A DNA stretch of 64,000 nucleotides. It comes from JAMOBE01 sp039908285. Its GTDB lineage: Bacteria; Pseudomonadota; Alphaproteobacteria; Rhodospirillales; Rhodospirillaceae. The notes below the pieces were generated by a model. The model was not told the origin of the DNA, did no database searches, and was given only the letters and a program-made list of their open reading frames with translations. Location: NCBI GenBank assembly GCA_039908285.1, contig JAMOBE010000007.1:1-64000 (forward strand), written 5' to 3'. Of this stretch, positions 46,807 to 55,835 are shown in pieces; the first letter of the stretch is position 1; every line of letters starts with the position of its first letter. The position numbers and the translations under genes are program-made.

Positions 46807-46871
46807 GGTCTGACCCGCCTTTGCCAATGGAGTTGCCGCGTCTTCGTTCCAGTCCCCCTCCCCCTCCCCTC

Positions 46872-48293
46872 TCAGCGCGAGCCCTCATGCAGGAGGATCA
46901 CCCGCACCGTCTGGACGAGGATCACGATGTCGAGAAAAAGCCCCCCGTTCTTCAGGTAGTAGAGGTCGAAGGCCAGCTTGCGCCTGGCGTCCTCCTCGGA
47001 GGCGCCATAGGGATAGTTGACCTGCGCCCAGCCGGTGATGCCGGGCTTCACACGATGGCGCTCGGCGTAATAGGGAATTCTCTCGGCCAGGATGTCCACG
47101 AACACCGGGCGCTCCGGCCGCGGGCCGATGAAGCTCATGTCGCCCTTGAGAACGTTGACCGCCTGGGGAATTTCGTCGATGCGGCTGCGACGCAGGAAGC
47201 GGCCCACCGCGGTGGCGCGGGTGTCGCCGACCCGGGCGTACTGGGGGCCGTTCTTCTCGGCGTCCGTCCGCATGGTGCGGAACTTCAGCACGTCGAAGGT
47301 CCGGCCGCGAAGGCCCACCCGCTCCTGGCGAAACAGCACCGGGCCGGAACTGGTGAGCCGGATCGCCAGCGCCGCCGGAATGGTGATCGGCAACGTGAAC
47401 ACCAGGAACGACCCCGAGACCACGATATCCAGCGCCCGCTTCACCGCCCGCCGCACCCAGTCCATGCGGAAACCGTCGGAGAAGATGAACCAGCTCGGCG
47501 GCAGGTCTTCGAGAACCACCTCTCCGGCCTCGACCTCCCAGAAGCTGTGGTAGTCGGTGACCCGCGCCCCCAGCATCCGGCAGTCCAGCAGCTCGCGGAC
47601 CGGCAGGCCACGGCGCTCGCGGGTGGCGATGACGATCTCGTCGATGCGCCGCAGCGCCACCAGTTCGGCCAGGCGGTTGCGCGTGGTCAGGAGATCGGCG
47701 GGAAGGACCGGGGACAGTGTCGAATCCGCCTCCGCCTCCACTTCCGGCTCGCCGCAGCGCACATATCCCACCACCACGAAGTCCCGGCGGAGGCCATCCT
47801 TCGCCAGCCGATCGATCCGGGCGGCCCGGTCGCCCGAGCCCACCACCAGGATGCGCCGCCGGAAAGCCTCGAGATCGACCACCTTGATGAAGAGTCCGCG
47901 GATCGCGACCGCCAGGGGCAGATAGGTCGCGAGCCCGATCATCGACAGCCCGTAACAGGGCTGGCAGCCGGTATCGCGGAGGGCGCCATAGGCCGAGGCG
48001 ATCGCCAGGAAGACGACGGCGATCAGCGGAATGGTGATCAGAAGCCGCGTCACCACCGCCGGCAGGTGGAGGAAGACATTGCGGTCGTAGAGCCCGAGCG
48101 ACGACATGGTCAGACACGCGGCCACGGTCATCAGGGATGGCAGGGCCGCCGCTTCGTATGAGGTCAGCGCCGCGGAAGGCTCCGATCCTGGGAGACCCGT
48201 GACGAGATTCAGAAGACCGAAGAGGGCAAGCGCCTCCACAAGGGCGAGGTACAGGGCCGGCAGCGGGATGTAGTGTCGAAACAAGCGAAGCAC
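46872..48293 (-). CDS. XrtA/PEP-CTERM system sugar transferase (TIGR03013 type)
   Basis: The product is 473 residues. It has about four membrane helices in the first 130 residues, a Rossmann-like CoA-binding-type region (RRILVVGSGDRAARIDRLA), and a C-terminal polyprenyl-phosphate sugar transferase domain. That domain shows the conserved VLFRQERVGLRGRTFDVLKFRTM, RRSRIDEIPQAVNVLKGDMSFIGPRPERPVFV and GITGWAQVNY segments. It loads the first sugar phosphate onto the lipid carrier at the cytoplasmic membrane and starts EPS synthesis. It is the first gene of the operon, so its promoter should lie in the 48294-48480 interval. Confidence 0.9.
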   Translation of the reverse strand: MLRLFRHYIPLPALYLALVEALALFGLLNLVTGLPGSEPSAALTSYEAAALPSLMTVAACLTMSSLGLYDRNVFLHLPAVVTRLLITIPLIAVVFLAIASAYGALRDTGCQPCYGLSMIGLATYLPLAVAIRGLFIKVVDLEAFRRRILVVGSGDRAARIDRLAKDGLRRDFVVVGYVRCGEPEVEAEADSTLSPVLPADLLTTRNRLAELVALRRIDEIVIATRERRGLPVRELLDCRMLGARVTDYHSFWEVEAGEVVLEDLPPSWFIFSDGFRMDWVRRAVKRALDIVVSGSFLVFTLPITIPAALAIRLTSSGPVLFRQERVGLRGRTFDVLKFRTMRTDAEKNGPQYARVGDTRATAVGRFLRRSRIDEIPQAVNVLKGDMSFIGPRPERPVFVDILAERIPYYAERHRVKPGITGWAQVNYPYGASEEDARRKLAFDLYYLKNGGLFLDIVILVQTVRVILLHEGSR

Positions 48294-48480
48294 CTGGGGG
48301 TCTCCCTCGTCGCCTGTCCGGGAAAAAAGGTAGATAATCGCCGAAAGGCGGAGAGAGAGGCCCCCCGCCCGGCACGTCGATCTTCTTTTACGGGTATACG
48401 CTACGGTGCGCTCAATGGAAAGGCGTCATGCGGACATCAACCATCGGGCTGAGCCGCTACTGCTCCCGGGATGCCCACAA

Positions 48481-48531
48481 AAAAGCCCTCTCCCCCCCTT
48501 CAGGGGGAGAGGGTTGAGTGAGGGGGGAGAG
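48481..48531. repeat. REP-like palindrome, copy 3
   Basis: The arms AAAAGCCCTCTCCCCCCCTT and CAGGGGGAGAGGGTT form the same palindrome as the other copies, followed by the family's TGAGTGAGGGGG extension. It sits downstream of the ubiD 3' end and upstream of the sugar transferase start. It could terminate ubiD transcription. The extension is shared with copies at 10 and 62757. Confidence 0.7.
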
Positions 48532-48581
48532 AGGGAGTGAAGATAGCGGCTTTCACTCCACCCGATTTCCCTGCGTGCCCC

Positions 48582-50102
48582 TTACGGTTTCCGCCAGATG
48601 GGCCGGCCGCTGCCCGGCAGGCCGTAGCTGGCCCAGCGGGTGGTGACCTGGTCGACGATGTCCTCGCGCATGCGGATGCGGGTGCCCCAGTCGCGGTGGG
48701 TCTCGGGAGGCATCTTGGTGGTGGCATCGAGGCCCACCTTGCCGCCCAGGCCCGACTCGGGCGAGGCGAAGTCCAGGTAGTCGATGGGGGTCCGCTCGAC
48801 CATGGTGATGTCGCGGACCGGGTCCATGCGGGTCGACACCGCCCACATCACGTCCTTCCAGTCGCGGGCGTCGATGTCGTCGTCCACGACGATGACGAAC
48901 TTGGTGTACATGAACTGGCGCAGGAACGACCACACGCCCAGCATCACCCGCTTGGCGTGGCCGGGGTAGGCCTTCTTCATGCTGACCACGGCGATGCGAT
49001 AGCTGCACCCCTCCGGCGGCAGCCAGAAATCGACGATTTCCGGGAACTGCTGGGTGAGGAGGGGGATGAACACCTCGTTCAGCGCCTGGCCGAGCACGCT
49101 CGGCTCATCGGGCGGGCGGCCGGTGAAGGTGGAGAGGTAGATGGCATCCCGCCGCCGGGTGATGGCCGAGACGCGAAACACCGGAAAGCGCTCCACGGCA
49201 TTGTAATAGCCGGTGTGGTCGCCATAGGGGCCCTCGTCGCCGCATTCCTCCAGGTCGACGTGGCCTTCCAGCACGATCTCGGCCCCGGCCGGCACCTTGA
49301 GCGGCACCGTCCGGCAGTCCACCAGCTCCCCCCGGCGGCCGCGCAGGAGGCCGGCGAACTGGTACTCCGACAGGGTCTCGGGCACCGGAGTCACCGCCGC
49401 CAGGATGGTGGCCGGATCGGCGCCGATCACCACCGCCGCCGGAAAGGGCTCGCGGCGCTCCCGCTTCCACCGCTGGAACTGGAGGGCGCCGCCCCGATGG
49501 CGCAGCCAGCGCATCAGAGTAGTGTCGCGCCCGGTCACCTGCATGCGGTAGACGCCGATGTTGAAATTGTCGGCCCGCTCCCCCTCCGGGTCCGGGCCCC
49601 TCGTCACCACCAGCGGCCAGGTGATCAGCGGCGCCGGCTCGCCCGGCCAGCAGCCCTGGATCGGCAGGCGGCCGAGGTCGATGTCGTCTCCCTGGATCAC
49701 CACCTCCTGGCACGGCGCCGAACCCACCGTCTTCGGCTTCATCGCCATCACGGTTTTCAGCAGCGGCATCATGCCGATGGCCTCGCGCAGCCCGCCCGGC
49801 GGCTCGGGCTGCTTCAGGAAGGCCAGCGTCTCCCCCACCTCGCGCAACTGGTGGGGCTCGCGGCCCATGCCCCACGCCACCCGCTCGACGGTGCCGAACA
49901 GGTTGACCAGCACCGGCATGGCATGGCGCGAGCCATCGGGCCGCAGCACGTTCTCGAACAGCACCGCCGGCCCATTCTCCGCCAGCAGGCGGGTCTGGAT
50001 CTCGGTCATCTCCAGGTGGGGCGACACGGGAACCGACACCCGGACCAGCCGCCCGGACTGCTCAAGCCGCTCCATGAAGTCACGCAGGGAATCGTAGGTC
50101 AT
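48582..50102 (-). CDS. ubiD: UbiD family decarboxylase
   Basis: The product is 506 residues and matches 4-hydroxy-3-polyprenylbenzoate decarboxylase. Landmarks include NIGVYRMQVTGRDTTLMRW near residue 182, EGPYGDHTGYYN near residue 290 (the E..R..E region near prenylated FMN) and KFVIVVDDDIDARDWKDVMW. The enzyme removes the carboxyl group in ubiquinone synthesis and needs prFMN from UbiX, which is not encoded here. The start at 50102 leaves a well-defined N terminus (MTYDSLRDFMERLEQSGRLV); the frame is open to 50186. The gene stands alone on the minus strand. Confidence 0.95.
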   Translation of the reverse strand: MTYDSLRDFMERLEQSGRLVRVSVPVSPHLEMTEIQTRLLAENGPAVLFENVLRPDGSRHAMPVLVNLFGTVERVAWGMGREPHQLREVGETLAFLKQPEPPGGLREAIGMMPLLKTVMAMKPKTVGSAPCQEVVIQGDDIDLGRLPIQGCWPGEPAPLITWPLVVTRGPDPEGERADNFNIGVYRMQVTGRDTTLMRWLRHRGGALQFQRWKRERREPFPAAVVIGADPATILAAVTPVPETLSEYQFAGLLRGRRGELVDCRTVPLKVPAGAEIVLEGHVDLEECGDEGPYGDHTGYYNAVERFPVFRVSAITRRRDAIYLSTFTGRPPDEPSVLGQALNEVFIPLLTQQFPEIVDFWLPPEGCSYRIAVVSMKKAYPGHAKRVMLGVWSFLRQFMYTKFVIVVDDDIDARDWKDVMWAVSTRMDPVRDITMVERTPIDYLDFASPESGLGGKVGLDATTKMPPETHRDWGTRIRMREDIVDQVTTRWASYGLPGSGRPIWRKP

Positions 50103-50268
50103 AGCCTCGCCGCCGTCGCTCGTGAGGCGCCCATAAGGGGGCGGGAGGGGGCGGCGCGTCAAGCCCTGGAGTGGCGATGGGAACACGCCGCGACAAACGC
50201 TCTTGACACACGAAGATCAATCCGCCGATGATTCGGCGCACGCTGTGTCAGATGGGGAGAGGGTGACA

Positions 50269-50799
50269 ATGCATTATGGGTTAGAGAATTCACAGCCAAA
50301 TAGTGACGCTGAAAAAGGTACAAAAGCCAAGCGCGGCAGTAATTCAAAGATGCAGTCCGCTTCGGAAGCGGTTGGCGCCAAGCGGAGCGCGCGAGCGGCA
50401 AATCGCGCCGCTGCCTGGCCCGATGTCGCGAAGTCTTTTGTTGATGGAGTCTTTGGTCTTGCAAGAACAGGAAATATAGTTGGCTTGATTGTAGCGGGAA
50501 TTTTCATAACGACCGCTGTTCTTGCTGTGCGTATGGACGAAAAAGATCTTCCGCTATTTTTTTATCCTGTTTTTGTTTTTCTGTCTGCTGGATGGTATAC
50601 AAATGTTCCACTTGTATTGCTGATTGTCTATCTTATTTATGCACTTCGACGGCAAAAAAGACTGTATGAAGCGGAAACGAATCGTCAGGTCGAGCTACGA
50701 AAGACGTTGATCCATGGTCTGGATGATGGAAGTTTGAAGATTCTCAAGAAACACAATTCCAGCGATACCGCTCTTGGCGAAGACTACGTGGAGCACTGA
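50269..50799 (+). CDS. small membrane protein of unknown function
   Basis: The product is 176 residues. The first 65 residues are charged and Ser/Ala/Lys-rich; then two hydrophobic helices follow (GLIVAGIFITTAVLAV and LFFYPVFVFLSAGW...VPLVLLIVYLIYAL) with a cytoplasmic tail that looks coiled (KRLYEAETNRQVELRKTLIHGL). No family is recognised. The base composition is clearly more AT-rich than in neighbouring genes, so it was probably acquired. The ATG at 50269 follows GGAGAGGG; a TTG at 50203 is also open. The stop lies just before the next gene, so the two are probably one operon. Confidence 0.65.
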   Translation: MHYGLENSQPNSDAEKGTKAKRGSNSKMQSASEAVGAKRSARAANRAAAWPDVAKSFVDGVFGLARTGNIVGLIVAGIFITTAVLAVRMDEKDLPLFFYPVFVFLSAGWYTNVPLVLLIVYLIYALRRQKRLYEAETNRQVELRKTLIHGLDDGSLKILKKHNSSDTALGEDYVEH

Positions 50800-50801
50800 A
50801 T

Positions 50802-51398
50802 ATGATGAGCGATAGCGTCGCCATGATCGTCGTCAATACAGTGATCACTCTGATGTGCATATGGGCCGCAATGTACGTCAACGTCAAGATATTGCAGCCC
50901 ACACTGAGGAATGAGCGTCGTTTCGTGCTCTATGGGATTCGTGATAGGTTGGCATTGCTGGCCATGCGAGGCCTGATCGACGAGCACTCGAAAGAGTACC
51001 GTAGCTTTTCATGGATTTTGAACAGATCGATTCAGGCAACTGGCGGCTTTACCGCCACGGCCTTCTTCCGTCACATCTACACGATGAGCAAGGATAAGCA
51101 CTCCTTCGGGGACGTCGTTTCAGCAATTATTAAACAAGCTCAGGATTCAAGGAACGATGAATTCCAGGCTCTGCTTTTGGAATATTTTACAGTTATGCGG
51201 GACATAACCAAGAAGGAGTTGAGGTTTATCTTGTGGTCGCTGCCTCTTGCCGTTCTGCTTTCGCGGTTTTTGGAAAAATCAAAAGTTGGTCCGCACAACC
51301 GCTTTCAGATTTGGTTGACTGAAAGGATCGATCACGCTGGTTCCATTACAAAAAATCTGGTTGGTCGGCATTTTGACCGAATTGATGGGTGTTGTTGA
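50802..51398 (+). CDS. membrane protein of unknown function
   Basis: The product is 198 residues. It starts with one membrane helix (SVAMIVVNTVITLMCIWAAM), has a long helical cytoplasmic region (SFSWILNRSIQATGG..., MSKDKHSFGDVVSAIIKQ) and a second hydrophobic stretch near residue 145 (ILWSLPLAVLLSRFL). I do not recognise the family. It follows the preceding AT-rich gene by 2 bp and shares its composition, so the pair is a small acquired unit. Two-gene membrane modules of this sort can be defence or toxin systems, but nothing in the sequence proves that. Confidence 0.65.
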   Translation: MMSDSVAMIVVNTVITLMCIWAAMYVNVKILQPTLRNERRFVLYGIRDRLALLAMRGLIDEHSKEYRSFSWILNRSIQATGGFTATAFFRHIYTMSKDKHSFGDVVSAIIKQAQDSRNDEFQALLLEYFTVMRDITKKELRFILWSLPLAVLLSRFLEKSKVGPHNRFQIWLTERIDHAGSITKNLVGRHFDRIDGCC

Positions 51399-51402
51399 GT
51401 TC

Positions 51403-51579
51403 ATGGATCGTTCCGGCTTCCCCGTGCTCGCGCCGCTGACTCCGGCCGACCTGCGGGAGATGGAGTTGCGTCTGGAGGCCCGGCTGGAGCGGCTGGAGAT
51501 GCGCATCACCATCCGCCTCGGGGCGTTGATCGCGGCCGGGGTTGCGTTTCTGGCCGCCATCAAGGTCTTCAAGCACTGA
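51403..51579 (+). CDS. small coiled-coil membrane protein
   Basis: The product is about 58 residues: LREMELRLEARLERLEMRI forms a charged helix and IRLGALIAAGVAFLAAIKVF a membrane helix. The plan resembles the C-terminal part of the coiled-coil repeat protein at 30.0 kb. The start at 51403 avoids overlapping the upstream gene; ATG codons at 51361 and 51385 are open too. The gene is GC-rich, unlike the two genes before it, so it belongs to the ancestral backbone. It may be a remnant of a longer DUF1640-like gene. Confidence in expression is moderate. Confidence 0.5.
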   Translation: MDRSGFPVLAPLTPADLREMELRLEARLERLEMRITIRLGALIAAGVAFLAAIKVFKH

Positions 51580-51683
51580 CGATCCGGCGGATTTCGCTCC
51601 GCGCTGGATTAGCCCTTCCCCCCGCCCCCCCTCTGGCTCTATTCCATGCCCTGTTTTCACGCATGGCTAAGGACCTTGACGTC

Positions 51684-52610
51684 ATGGCACGGACACGACG
51701 CGGCAGACCCATCAACGGCTGGCTGGCCATCGACAAGCCGCCCGGACTGACTTCCACCGACGTGGTGACCCGGGTCAAGCGGGCCACCAATGCCGCCAAG
51801 GTCGGCCATGGCGGGACCCTCGACCCGCTGGCCACCGGCGTGCTGCCCATCGCCTTCGGCGAGGCCACCAAGACGGTGCAGTACGTGATGGACGGTCTCA
51901 AGACCTATCGCTTCCGCATCCGCTGGGGCGAGGCGCGTGACACCGACGATGCCGAGGGCGCCGTGATCGCCACCTCCGAGCATCGCCCGACGGCCGACGA
52001 CATCGCCGCGGCCCTGCCCCGCTTCATCGGCCTCATCGAGCAGGTGCCGCCCCGCTACTCGGCGGTCAAGGTGGACGGCCAGCGGGCCTATGACCTGGCG
52101 CGCAAGGACGTCGCCGTCGAGTTGAAGTCGCGGCAGATCAACGTCAAGAGCTTCCGCCTGCTGGACATGCCCGATCCCGACCACGCCGAGTTCGAGGTGA
52201 TCAGCGGCAAGGGCACCTACATGCGCTCTCTGGCGCGCGACCTGGCCTTGGCGCTCGGCACGGTGGGGCATATCGCCGCCCTGCGGCGCACGGTGTGCGG
52301 CGCCTTCCAGGAGTCCCAGGCGATTTCGCTGGAAAAGCTCGAATCCCTCGGGCATAGTGCGCCCGCTTCCGAGTATCTGCTTCCGGTCTCGACCGCGCTG
52401 GACGGCATCCCGGCGTTGGCCCTGACCGAGGCGGAAGCGCGCGACCTTTCCAGCGGACAGCCCGTCTCGCTCTTGCGGGTGGCCTCTCGCAGCCCTCTCG
52501 GCTCGATCGGCACCGGAGACACCGTCCGTGCCATGGCGGAGGGAAGGGTTGTGGCGCTGGCACGGATCGAAGGCGGCGAAATCCGCCCCGTGCGTGTGTT
52601 GTCCCTCTGA
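51684..52610 (+). CDS. truB: tRNA pseudouridine(55) synthase
   Basis: The product is about 308 residues. The motif NGWLAIDKPPGLTSTDVV is the TruB start signature, and the catalytic Asp lies in GHGGTLDPLATGVLPIAFGEATK near residue 40. The C-terminal PUA-like domain (EAEARDLSSGQPVSLL) is present. It makes pseudouridine 55 in the T-loop of most tRNAs. The start at 51684 has an AAGGA site; an ATG at 51663 is in frame but has none. The next gene is rpsO after 16 bp, the usual order. Confidence 0.94.
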   Translation: MARTRRGRPINGWLAIDKPPGLTSTDVVTRVKRATNAAKVGHGGTLDPLATGVLPIAFGEATKTVQYVMDGLKTYRFRIRWGEARDTDDAEGAVIATSEHRPTADDIAAALPRFIGLIEQVPPRYSAVKVDGQRAYDLARKDVAVELKSRQINVKSFRLLDMPDPDHAEFEVISGKGTYMRSLARDLALALGTVGHIAALRRTVCGAFQESQAISLEKLESLGHSAPASEYLLPVSTALDGIPALALTEAEARDLSSGQPVSLLRVASRSPLGSIGTGDTVRAMAEGRVVALARIEGGEIRPVRVLSL

Positions 52611-52626
52611 CCCTGAGGAGTACCCG

Positions 52627-52896
52627 ATGTCGATTACCCAGGAGCGCAAGCAGACGCTCATTACCGAATACGCCACCAAGCCTGGCGACACCGGCTCGCC
52701 CGAGGTCCAGGTCGCCATCCTGAGCGAGCGCATCAGGAACCTGACCGAGCACCTGAAGACCCATAAGAAGGACTTCCATTCGCGGCGGGGGCTTCTCATC
52801 ATGGTGGGACAGCGTCGGCGCATGCTCGACTACGTCAAGAGCAAGGAAGTGTCGCGCTACGAGGTCCTCATCGCACGTCTCGGACTGCGCAAGTAG
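52627..52896 (+). CDS. rpsO: 30S ribosomal protein S15
   Basis: The product is 89 residues, the standard length of S15. The sequence TGSPEVQVAILSERIRNLTEHLKTHKKDFHSRRGLLIMVGQRRRML, seen in part here, is diagnostic. S15 binds the 16S rRNA three-way junction and, in E. coli, represses its own translation. The ATG at 52627 follows a TGAGGAG site. A long hairpin lies between this gene and pnp. Confidence 0.97.
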   Translation: MSITQERKQTLITEYATKPGDTGSPEVQVAILSERIRNLTEHLKTHKKDFHSRRGLLIMVGQRRRMLDYVKSKEVSRYEVLIARLGLRK

Positions 52897-52904
52897 CGGC
52901 CTCT

Positions 52905-52963
52905 CGTATTGCTGCTCTCAGGAATCTTCGCGGGCAGCGAAGATTCCTGAGAGCAGCAATACG
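52905..52963 (+). terminator. rpsO terminator and pnp leader hairpin
   Basis: A perfect 27-bp stem (52905-52931 with 52937-52963) has a GGGCA loop and is followed by AATCTTTTTGG. By analogy with E. coli, where the rpsO-pnp region holds a terminator and RNase III sites, this stem could limit read-through and serve as the processing site for pnp autoregulation. The exact roles are inferred. Confidence 0.75.
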
Positions 52964-53138
52964 AATCTTTTTGGTTGCGGCTCCGCCGCGATGAGGACCG
53001 CGGGGCGGCAGGGTGGATGGTCGGCGGCCGTGGCGCATGGGCGCCGCGGCCGTGCGGGCCTGTTGACGACGCGGCGGCCGCCGCCGGGACCCGAGCGCAA
53101 TACGGCGCCGGTCCATCAACGGAAGGGAATCCAAAGTA

Positions 53139-55271
53139 ATGTCGATGTTCAAAGTGTTCCGCAAGGAAATCGAGTGGGGCGGACGCAAGCTGGTGCTGGA
53201 GACCGGCAGGATCGCGCGGCAGGCGGACGGCGCCGTGCTGGTGACCTATGGTGAAACCGCCGTGCTGGCGACCGTGGTCGCCGAAAAGGCGATCGAGCGG
53301 AGCGATGATTTCTTTCCGCTGACCTGCAACTATCAGGAAAAGGCCTTCGCCGCCGGCAAGATCCCCGGCAACTTCTTCAAGCGCGAGGGCCGGCCCAGCG
53401 AGCGTGAGACCCTGGCCTCGCGGCTGATCGACCGACCGATCCGCCCCCTGTTCGCCAAGGGCTTCCGCAACGAGACCCAGGTCATCTGCACCGTCCTGTC
53501 CCACGATATGGAGAACGACCCCGATATCGTGTCGATCATCGGCGCCTCGGCCGCCATCACCATCGCCGGGCTGCCGTTCCTCGGTCCCATCGGCGCGGCG
53601 CGGGTCGGCTACATCAAGGGCGAGTACGTCCTCAATCCCCGGCTCGACGAGATGCCCACCTCCGAACTGGACCTGGTGGTGGCCGGCACCCAAGACGGCG
53701 TGCTGATGGTCGAATCCGAGGCCCGGGAGCTGTCCGAAGAGGTGATGCTGGGCGCCGTGACCTTTGGTCATGACATGTTCCAGGCGGTGATCGACGCCAT
53801 CATCGGCCTGGCCGAGATGTGCGCCAAGGAGCCCTGGCACGTGCCGGAGGAACCCTCCGAGGTGGCCACCGTCAAGGCGAAGCTGTCGGACGCCGGCATC
53901 CCCGCCGAGCTGGCCGAGGCCTACACCATCGTCGTCAAGCAGGACCGCTACCGGCGCGTCGGCGAGGTCAAGGCGCGGGCGATGAGCGTTCTCGCCGGGA
54001 ACGACGCCGAGCTGGCCGTGGCCGCGGGCGTGTTCAAGCACCTGGAAAGCGACGTGGTCCGCGGCAACATCCTGAAGACCGGCTCGCGCATCGACGGCCG
54101 CGACACCCGCACCGTCCGCACCATCGAGAGCGAGGTCCACGTGCTGCCGCGCGCCCATGGCTCCGCCCTGTTCACCCGCGGCGAGACCCAGGCCCTGGTG
54201 GTGGTCACCCTCGGCACCGGCCAGGACGAGCAGATCGTTGACGTGCTGCAGGGCGAATACCGCGAGCCGTTCATGCTCCACTACAACTTCCCGCCATTCT
54301 CGGTGGGCGAGACCGGGCGCATTGGTTCGCCGGGCCGCCGCGAGGTGGGTCATGGCAAGCTGGCCTGGCGGGCGCTGAAGCGGGTGCTGCCGAAGAAGGA
54401 GGATTTCCCCTACACCGTCCGCGTGGTGTCGGAGATCACCGAGTCCAACGGCTCCTCGTCCATGGCCACCGTGTGCGGTGCGTCGCTGGCGCTGATGGAC
54501 GCCGGCGTGCCCATGCCCCGGCCCGTCGCCGGCATCGCCATGGGTCTGATCAAGGAGGGCGCCGAGTTCGCCGTGCTGTCCGACATCCTGGGCGACGAGG
54601 ATCACCTCGGCGACATGGACTTCAAGGTGGCCGGCACCGAGGCCGGCGTGACCTCGCTGCAGATGGACATCAAGATCACCTCCATCACCCGCGAGATCAT
54701 GGACATCGCCCTGCGCCAGGCCCGTGACGGCCGCCTGCACATCCTCGGCGAAATGCGCAAGGCCCTCTCGGACGCCCGCGAGGACGTCAAGCCGACCGCG
54801 CCGAAGATCACCGTGCTGAATATTCCGAAGGAGAAGATCCGCGACGTCATCGGTCAGGGCGGCAAGGTCATCCGCGAAATCTGCGAGACCACCGGCGCCA
54901 AGATCGACATCACCGAGGACGGCACCGTCAAGGTGGCCTCCGCCGATCCGAAGAAGGGAGCCGCGGCCATCGACTGGATTCGCGGCATCGTCGCCGAGCC
55001 GGAAATGGGAGTCATCTACACCGGCAAGGTGGTCAAGGTGGTGGACTTCGGCGCCTTCGTCAACTTCCTCGGCAACCGGGACGGCCTCGTCCACATCTCC
55101 GAACTGGCCCGCGAGCGGGTCGGCAAGGTGGCCGACGTGGTCAAGATGGGCGACTCGGTGAAGGTCAAGGTGGTGGGCTTCGACGATCGTGGCAAGGTCA
55201 AGCTGTCCATGAAGCAGGTGGACCAGCAGACCGGCGAGGATCTGGCCTCCGAACAGAAGAAGAGCGGCTGA
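53139..55271 (+). CDS. pnp: polyribonucleotide nucleotidyltransferase
   Basis: The product is 710 residues. It has two RNase PH-like domains (the first with FFKREGRPSERETLASRLIDR, the second with LAMMDAGV-type GASLALMDAGVPM), a KH domain (KEKIRDVIGQGGKVIREI) and an S1 domain (YTGKVVKVVDFGAFVNFLGNRDG). The phosphorolytic RNase degrades mRNA 3'-5' and is a core part of the degradosome. It follows rpsO by 242 bp with the hairpin between. The length and all motifs are normal. Confidence 0.97.
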   Translation: MSMFKVFRKEIEWGGRKLVLETGRIARQADGAVLVTYGETAVLATVVAEKAIERSDDFFPLTCNYQEKAFAAGKIPGNFFKREGRPSERETLASRLIDRPIRPLFAKGFRNETQVICTVLSHDMENDPDIVSIIGASAAITIAGLPFLGPIGAARVGYIKGEYVLNPRLDEMPTSELDLVVAGTQDGVLMVESEARELSEEVMLGAVTFGHDMFQAVIDAIIGLAEMCAKEPWHVPEEPSEVATVKAKLSDAGIPAELAEAYTIVVKQDRYRRVGEVKARAMSVLAGNDAELAVAAGVFKHLESDVVRGNILKTGSRIDGRDTRTVRTIESEVHVLPRAHGSALFTRGETQALVVVTLGTGQDEQIVDVLQGEYREPFMLHYNFPPFSVGETGRIGSPGRREVGHGKLAWRALKRVLPKKEDFPYTVRVVSEITESNGSSSMATVCGASLALMDAGVPMPRPVAGIAMGLIKEGAEFAVLSDILGDEDHLGDMDFKVAGTEAGVTSLQMDIKITSITREIMDIALRQARDGRLHILGEMRKALSDAREDVKPTAPKITVLNIPKEKIRDVIGQGGKVIREICETTGAKIDITEDGTVKVASADPKKGAAAIDWIRGIVAEPEMGVIYTGKVVKVVDFGAFVNFLGNRDGLVHISELARERVGKVADVVKMGDSVKVKVVGFDDRGKVKLSMKQVDQQTGEDLASEQKKSG

Positions 55272-55284
55272 ACTGCGTGATCAA

Positions 55285-55318
55285 GAGCCCTCTCCCCCCT
55301 CTTCGGGGGGAGAGGGAG
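55285..55318. repeat. REP-like palindrome, copy 4
   Basis: The arms AGAGCCCTCTCCCCCCT and GGGGGGAGAGGGAG surround CTTC. It lies 14 bp after the pnp stop codon and is in the terminator position. The arm sequence is the same as in the other copies of the family. Confidence 0.7.
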
Positions 55319-55372
55319 TAGAGGTTCCGAATACGTTATTTGGCTGTGAGCGGACGGGGGAGGACTGGCGGC

Positions 55373-55822
55373 ATGCCGACGTCGGCGTTCTACGATACCG
55401 ATATCGACGTGTGGTGCGCGGAGCAGGCGAGCGCCCTGCGCGCTGGCGCTGGCGCCGGTGCCGACCCCGATACCCGCCACCTCGCCGACGAGTTCGAGGG
55501 GATGAGGACCCGTGACCGCGCGGCCCTCGCCTCTCATCTCGAAGGACTTCTCTGTGCGCTTCTAGTCCGGCACTGCCGGCCGGCAGCCGGTGCCGACCTC
55601 GACTGGACTCTCACGGTCACCCGCGACCGCGACATCGTGATCGATCTTCTCGACAACAGCCAGACCCTCCGGCGGGAACTGCCGGCCCTGGTCGAGCGGC
55701 TCTATCCGGCGGCCCGGCATTGCGCCGCGGCCCGGGGACACCTGCGCGAGGACGATCTTCCCCCCGTCGCCCCCTGGTCGGCCGAGCGCCTGCTTGACCC
55801 CGACGTCATCGGACTCGGCTGA
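55373..55822 (+). CDS. DUF29 family protein
   Basis: The product is 149 residues of the DUF29 family. The N terminus AFYDTDIDVWCAEQASALRAG is typical, followed by the RDRAALASHLEGLLCALL helix and the C-terminal LYPAARHCAAARGHLREDDLPP segment. The family is found in alphaproteobacteria and cyanobacteria, often in many copies, and has no established function. The start at 55373 has a GGGGGAGGA site. Its 3' end is 13 bp before the next gene. Confidence 0.85.
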   Translation: MPTSAFYDTDIDVWCAEQASALRAGAGAGADPDTRHLADEFEGMRTRDRAALASHLEGLLCALLVRHCRPAAGADLDWTLTVTRDRDIVIDLLDNSQTLRRELPALVERLYPAARHCAAARGHLREDDLPPVAPWSAERLLDPDVIGLG

Positions 55823-55835
55823 CGGAACGACGACC

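Noticed and set aside
52857..55094. A 745-codon open frame antisense to pnp.
   Set aside because: It is Gly/Asp/His-rich with no motif, and pnp is conserved on the other strand.
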